A stretch of DNA of 38,023 nucleotides from AP-16 sp036395835 (GTDB lineage: Bacteria > Pseudomonadota > Alphaproteobacteria > Rhizobiales > Xanthobacteraceae). This document shows positions 35,252-38,023 of this stretch, one piece after another. The stretch covers positions 1 to 38,023 of the forward strand of contig DASWCW010000323.1 of the NCBI GenBank assembly GCA_036395835.1, written 5' to 3'. A program made the position numbers and the translations under genes. The notes beneath the pieces are model-generated. The model saw only the letters and a program-made list of their open reading frames with translations. It made no database searches and was not told the origin of the DNA. Every line of letters begins with the position of its first letter. Position 1 is the first letter of the stretch.

Positions 35252-36481
35252 ATGGCACAGAATCAGACGGTAACAGCGATGGACTTGTCGGGTATCCGCA
35301 ACCTGACGATCAACGAGGCGGCGTTGCGCGCGCACGTGACCCGGCCGCCGAACGTGGTGGGCGTTATCTCCAGCACGGGTCTGCACGAAGGCACGCCACA
35401 TCTGCAGTTCAAATTTCCCCAGGCGCCGAGCTACCATTTCGACGTGGACGGCTTTGGCAAGGCGCTGCACGCCGCATTGAAGGATGCCGTCGCCGGCTAT
35501 GTAATGCGGCTGCGGCAGAACGGGACCACCATCTACACGCTTCAATGGAATTGGGCCAAGACACCGACCGATGGTGCAGAGGGCTGGACGCCCGATGTGC
35601 GAATGCACGTTGCGAGCTGCAGCAAGCTCGTTACCGGCATCGCCATGACCAAGCTGCTCAATGACAAGAACCTTTCGTACGATACCCCGATCATCAATTA
35701 CCTGCCCAATTATTGGCCGAAGGGGCCAAACGCCGACAAGCTCACGTTCCGGCACCTGATGACCCATACTTCCGGGCTCAACTACAACGTCAAGAGCTCC
35801 GCTTCCGACTATGGCTTCATGAAGTCGCAGGTCGCTACGGGGGTTACTCATCTCGGCCAATATTGGTATCAGAACATGAACTTCGACTTATGCCGGATCC
35901 TGATCACCACAATCAACGGAAACATCTCACCGGACACGAACTTCAACCTGCCATCAATTCCGAACCCGAACGACGTGGTCTGGGACTTCGTCACCATCCA
36001 GTCCTACGCGCAGTACGTCCGCGAGCACGTGTTCAAGCCTGCCGGCGTGTCCGGGCCCGGCTTCGCCCACCCGGCGCCCGACGCGCTGGCCTACGGCTTT
36101 CCGGTCAGCGGAAACGGCTGGAACTCGGGCGACCTCTCCAGCGTGAGCGGTGGCGCCGGCTGGCATATGTCGGTCGACGACCTGCTCGATATCATGGGCA
36201 CCTTTCGCCGGAAGGGAACCATCATGAGCACAACCCAGGCCCAAACCATGCTCGACAACGGCTTCGGCATCGATGTGCGGACGTCCACCCCGCTCGGCAT
36301 GCTCTACAACAAGAACGGCGCTTGGGGCGACAGCGGCGGCCACGTCGAGCAAAGCCTCACGTACTTCCTGCCGCAAGATATGGAACTGGTGGTGCTCACC
36401 AATTCTCCGGTGGGCTCGCCCGGCCAGTTCTTTCGCGACGTGGTCACCAACACCTATGTCGCGAACATCAAGACGTCTTGA
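35252..36481 (+). CDS. Serine hydrolase of the class C beta-lactamase family
   Basis: 409 residues from ATG 35252, chosen because AAAGGA ends about seven bases upstream; the frame is open to 35102. Beta-lactamase (PF00144) fold: SxxK as Ser122-Cys-Ser-Lys125 in HVASCSKLVTG, then HLMTHTSGLNY, YxN as Tyr206-Gln-Asn208, and GDSGGHVEQS (359-368) at the position of the KTG-type third motif. Members include penicillin-binding esterases, peptidases and lactonases; substrate cannot be told. The ~115 residues before SxxK are longer than in a minimal domain. No signal peptide at this start, so probably cytoplasmic unless the upstream start is used. Codon use is moderately less GC-rich than in bolA and grxD. 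Confidence 0.88.
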   Translation: MAQNQTVTAMDLSGIRNLTINEAALRAHVTRPPNVVGVISSTGLHEGTPHLQFKFPQAPSYHFDVDGFGKALHAALKDAVAGYVMRLRQNGTTIYTLQWNWAKTPTDGAEGWTPDVRMHVASCSKLVTGIAMTKLLNDKNLSYDTPIINYLPNYWPKGPNADKLTFRHLMTHTSGLNYNVKSSASDYGFMKSQVATGVTHLGQYWYQNMNFDLCRILITTINGNISPDTNFNLPSIPNPNDVVWDFVTIQSYAQYVREHVFKPAGVSGPGFAHPAPDALAYGFPVSGNGWNSGDLSSVSGGAGWHMSVDDLLDIMGTFRRKGTIMSTTQAQTMLDNGFGIDVRTSTPLGMLYNKNGAWGDSGGHVEQSLTYFLPQDMELVVLTNSPVGSPGQFFRDVVTNTYVANIKTS

Positions 36482-36522
36482 CGGAGAGCGGCAAACAAGG
36501 GGTCGGGTGGCTGGAGCCGCAG

Positions 36523-36593
36523 ACGCGCGTTTGCACAAGATGCGATAATGCAACCAAGCCTTTGCGGCTCTATGCGTGGAGGCAAACGCGCGT
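36523..36593. repeat. 12-bp perfect inverted repeat, 47-nt spacer
   Basis: ACGCGCGTTTGC (36523-36534) and GCAAACGCGCGT (36582-36593). It begins about 40 bp after the serine hydrolase stop. It may terminate that transcript or bound a small inserted sequence. The gap 36482-36844 has no gene I can support; it also contains the hairpin at 36684-36709. Confidence 0.6.
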
Positions 36594-36683
36594 TCCATTT
36601 CAGCGATGTGAGGCGGAGTTTGTGCGCTTCGTCCCGAGTGCCGGGATCAAGCCTCCGCTTCTTCCTCCCACCGTTCTCATCAC

Positions 36684-36709
36684 AGCCCCGGTCCCATCGG
36701 ACCGGGGCT
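36684..36709. terminator. 11-bp perfect GC hairpin upstream of bolA
   Basis: AGCCCCGGTCC-CATC-GGACCGGGGCT, a perfect tetraloop hairpin. It lacks a T-run on either side, so Rho-independent termination is uncertain; it separates the serine hydrolase from the bolA-grxD unit. Confidence 0.55.
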
Positions 36710-36844
36710 GGCCATCCGTTAGACCCTCGAAAGCTTTTTCCGAGCTCCCGGGGTGCTTACACTTTCGGCGATTCAGCTGTACGTTCTTGCAGCGGCGAGT
36801 CCAAGCGGCCATGGGCGCGGCGCGCATCAGGAGGCAGCGGCTCG

Positions 36845-37081
36845 ATGCCGATGCATGCGGGCGAGATCGAGCGGCTCATCAAGAGCCGGATTCCGGACGC
36901 CGAGGTCACCATTCGCGACCTCGCCGGCGACGGCGACCATTATGCCGCCACCGTGATCGCGGAATCCTTCCGCGGCAAATCGCGCGTCCAGCAGCATCAG
37001 CTGGTGTACGAGGCTCTGCAGGGGCAGATGGGCGGGCAGCTCCACGCCCTGGCGCTGCAAACCGGGGTCCCGCAGAGGTGA
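36845..37081 (+). CDS. bolA: BolA family protein
   Basis: 78 residues from ATG 36845; AGGAGG lies ten bases upstream and favours this ATG over the one at 36851. MPMHAGEIERLIKSRIPDAE, then GDGDHYAATVIAESFRGKSR and VQQHQLVYEALQGQMGGQLH are the BolA helix-strand-helix pattern; the conserved His in RVQQHQLVY is the usual Fe-S ligand candidate. BolA proteins partner with monothiol glutaredoxins in iron-sulfur handling and iron sensing; grxD follows 104 bp downstream, supporting that role. Confidence 0.93.
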   Translation: MPMHAGEIERLIKSRIPDAEVTIRDLAGDGDHYAATVIAESFRGKSRVQQHQLVYEALQGQMGGQLHALALQTGVPQR

Positions 37082-37185
37082 TCCGGCGGCCCCCTGGGCG
37101 AAGCGGGCTTCCTGCGCTACATAAGGGGCAGCAACGACGGCCGGATTAGCCGATGCAAGGCCCGGCGCAACGAGGATCAGGATCC

Positions 37186-37524
37186 ATGGGCATCGAGCAG
37201 TTCATCGACAACGAGGTCAAGGCGAACGACGTGGTGGTGTTCATGAAGGGCACCCCGCAGTTCCCGCAATGCGGGTTCTCCGGCCAGGTGGTGCAGATCC
37301 TGGATTATCTCGGCGTGTCCTATAAGGGCGTCAACGTGCTGGAATCCGACGACCTGCGGCAGGGCATCAAGGCCTATGCGCAATGGCCGACGATCCCGCA
37401 GCTCTACGTCAAGGGCGAGTTCGTCGGCGGCTGCGACATCATCCGCGAGATGTTTCAGGCCGGCGAGCTGCAGAGTCTGCTCAAGGACAAGGGCGTTCCC
37501 GTCAAGGACCGCGCCACGGCGTAA
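37186..37524 (+). CDS. grxD: Monothiol glutaredoxin, Grx4 family
   Basis: 112 residues from ATG 37186. CGFS active site at 29-32 in MKGTPQFPQCGFSGQ; cis-Pro segment WPTIPQLYVKGEFVGGCDII. These proteins bind a bridging [2Fe-2S] cluster with glutathione and deliver it to targets, alone or with BolA. Same-strand neighbour of bolA with a known functional link. An in-frame start at 37153 (MQGPAQRGSGS) is possible but not typical. Confidence 0.96.
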   Translation: MGIEQFIDNEVKANDVVVFMKGTPQFPQCGFSGQVVQILDYLGVSYKGVNVLESDDLRQGIKAYAQWPTIPQLYVKGEFVGGCDIIREMFQAGELQSLLKDKGVPVKDRATA

Positions 37525-37525
37525 A

Positions 37526-37633
37526 TCTCTCCCTCAAAAGGGGAGGGTCGGCGAGCGACGCAGCTGCGAGCCGGGGTGGGGTACCCACCCGGTTCCTCGC
37601 CACGCTCGGAACCACCCTCCCCTAGGGAGGGAG
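37526..37633. repeat. Large imperfect palindromic repeat element
   Basis: TCTCTCCCTC AAAA GGGGAGGGT on the left is mirrored by ACCCTCCCC TA GGGAGGGAGA on the right; between them is GGTGGGGTACCCACC, a second palindrome. The overall look is of a ~108-bp dispersed intergenic element typical of rhizobial genomes. It sits between grxD and the rpsD terminator. Other copies in the genome would be expected. Confidence 0.7.
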
Positions 37634-37637
37634 AAGC

Positions 37638-37663
37638 AAAAAGGCCGCCCGAGGGGCGGCCTT
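37638..37663 (-). terminator. Intrinsic terminator of rpsD
   Basis: On the minus strand AAGGCCGCCC-CTC-GGGCGGCCTT followed by TTT: perfect 10-bp stem and T-run, 27 bp after the rpsD stop. This is the clearest intrinsic terminator in the window. Confidence 0.9.
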
Positions 37664-37689
37664 CGTGCATCGGCGCGCGCGCCGGCGCC

Positions 37690-38023
37690 TCAGCGCGAGT
37701 AGTACTCGACGACGAGGTGCGGCTCCATCATCACCGGATAGGGGATCTCGTTGATGAGCGGAATGCGGGCAAGCTTCGCCGTCATCTTGTGGTGGTCGAC
37801 CTCGACGTAGTCGGGGACATCGCGCTCCTGCAGTCCCGTCGCCTCGATCACGGCGGCGAGCTGCTTGGATTTTTCCCGCACCTCGATGAGGTCGCCGGGC
37901 TTGACCCGATAGCTCGGAATGGTCACGCGGCGTCCGTTGACCTTGACGTGGCCGTGGTTGACGAACTGCCGGGCGGCGAACACGGTCGGCACGAATTTCG
38001 CCCGATAGATCACGGCATCGAGC
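37690..38023 (-). CDS. rpsD: 30S ribosomal protein S4 (C-terminal part)
   Basis: The last ~110 residues are present; the 5' end is beyond the window (frame continues LDAVIYRAKF... at 38023). FVPTVFAARQFVNHGHVKVN then GRRVTIPSYRVKPGDLIEVR is the S4 RNA-binding domain; the end is PLINEIPYPVMMEPHLVVEY then YSR. S4 binds 16S rRNA early in 30S assembly and in many bacteria represses its own operon. Terminator at 37638-37663. Confidence 0.97.
   Translation of the reverse strand, partial: LDAVIYRAKFVPTVFAARQFVNHGHVKVNGRRVTIPSYRVKPGDLIEVREKSKQLAAVIEATGLQERDVPDYVEVDHHKMTAKLARIPLINEIPYPVMMEPHLVVEYYSR

Noticed and set aside
35222..35860. 212-codon minus-strand frame under the serine hydrolase
   Set aside because: Overlaps the SxxK region of a clear plus-strand gene; composition is that of an antisense shadow.

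Overview
The window is high-GC DNA from an alphaproteobacterium of the order Hyphomicrobiales, most likely close to Bradyrhizobium/Rhodopseudomonas. Evidence: gene order recA-alaS, icd-trmJ, zeta inhibitor (DUF1476)-purC-purS-purQ-purL, bolA-grxD-rpsD; an alphaproteobacterial SOS box (GAAC-N7-GAAC) at recA; and an expanded set of PF04392-type substrate-binding proteins with RR-containing signal peptides. No rRNA, CRISPR array, intact transposase or phage gene was seen. Genus assignment is inference.

Region 1 (1-7371, minus strand) is a tandem array of paralogous periplasmic substrate-binding proteins: seven intact genes, a frameshifted copy cut by the window edge, and a first copy collapsed to 27 codons. 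Each gene overlaps the next by 4 bp at a junction whose 25-bp core (first copy 469-493) is identical in all eight copies. The conserved C-terminus (..ADEVIE) encodes the Shine-Dalgarno sequence for the next gene. No permease or ATPase gene is present.

Region 2 (7372-10249) has a class I fumarase, a detached duplicate of the fumarase 5' end about 1.1 kb upstream, and a membrane-protein gene between them.

Region 3 (10.25-16.46 kb) is a gene-sparse accessory zone. It holds eight small paralogous proteins of 54-64 residues on both strands, three small secreted proteins (two of them related), a Zn-ribbon protein, a broken small membrane protein, an unusual tRNA-Phe-like gene, five copies of a GC-rich hairpin repeat, and three (plus one decayed) copies of a ~57-bp repeat made of three AATTAGGACA-type motifs at constant spacing.

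Region 4 (16.47-31.8 kb) is housekeeping: SOS-controlled recA, alaS, a CHASE3 hybrid histidine kinase, NADP-isocitrate dehydrogenase, a TrmJ methyltransferase fused to a DUF559 domain, the F1-ATPase zeta inhibitor, and purC/purS/purQ/purL. Two genes for unknown exported proteins sit inside the purine cluster, one of them overlapping purS by 4 bp.

Region 5 (31.8-38.0 kb) has a CitMHS_2/NhaD-like transporter, a translationally coupled SDR plus DsbA/HCCA-isomerase pair, a class C beta-lactamase-like hydrolase, the bolA-grxD pair and the 3' part of rpsD.

The best candidates for something undescribed are the substrate-binding cassette array with its coding-embedded ribosome-binding junction, and the small helical protein family with its hairpin leaders and repeats.
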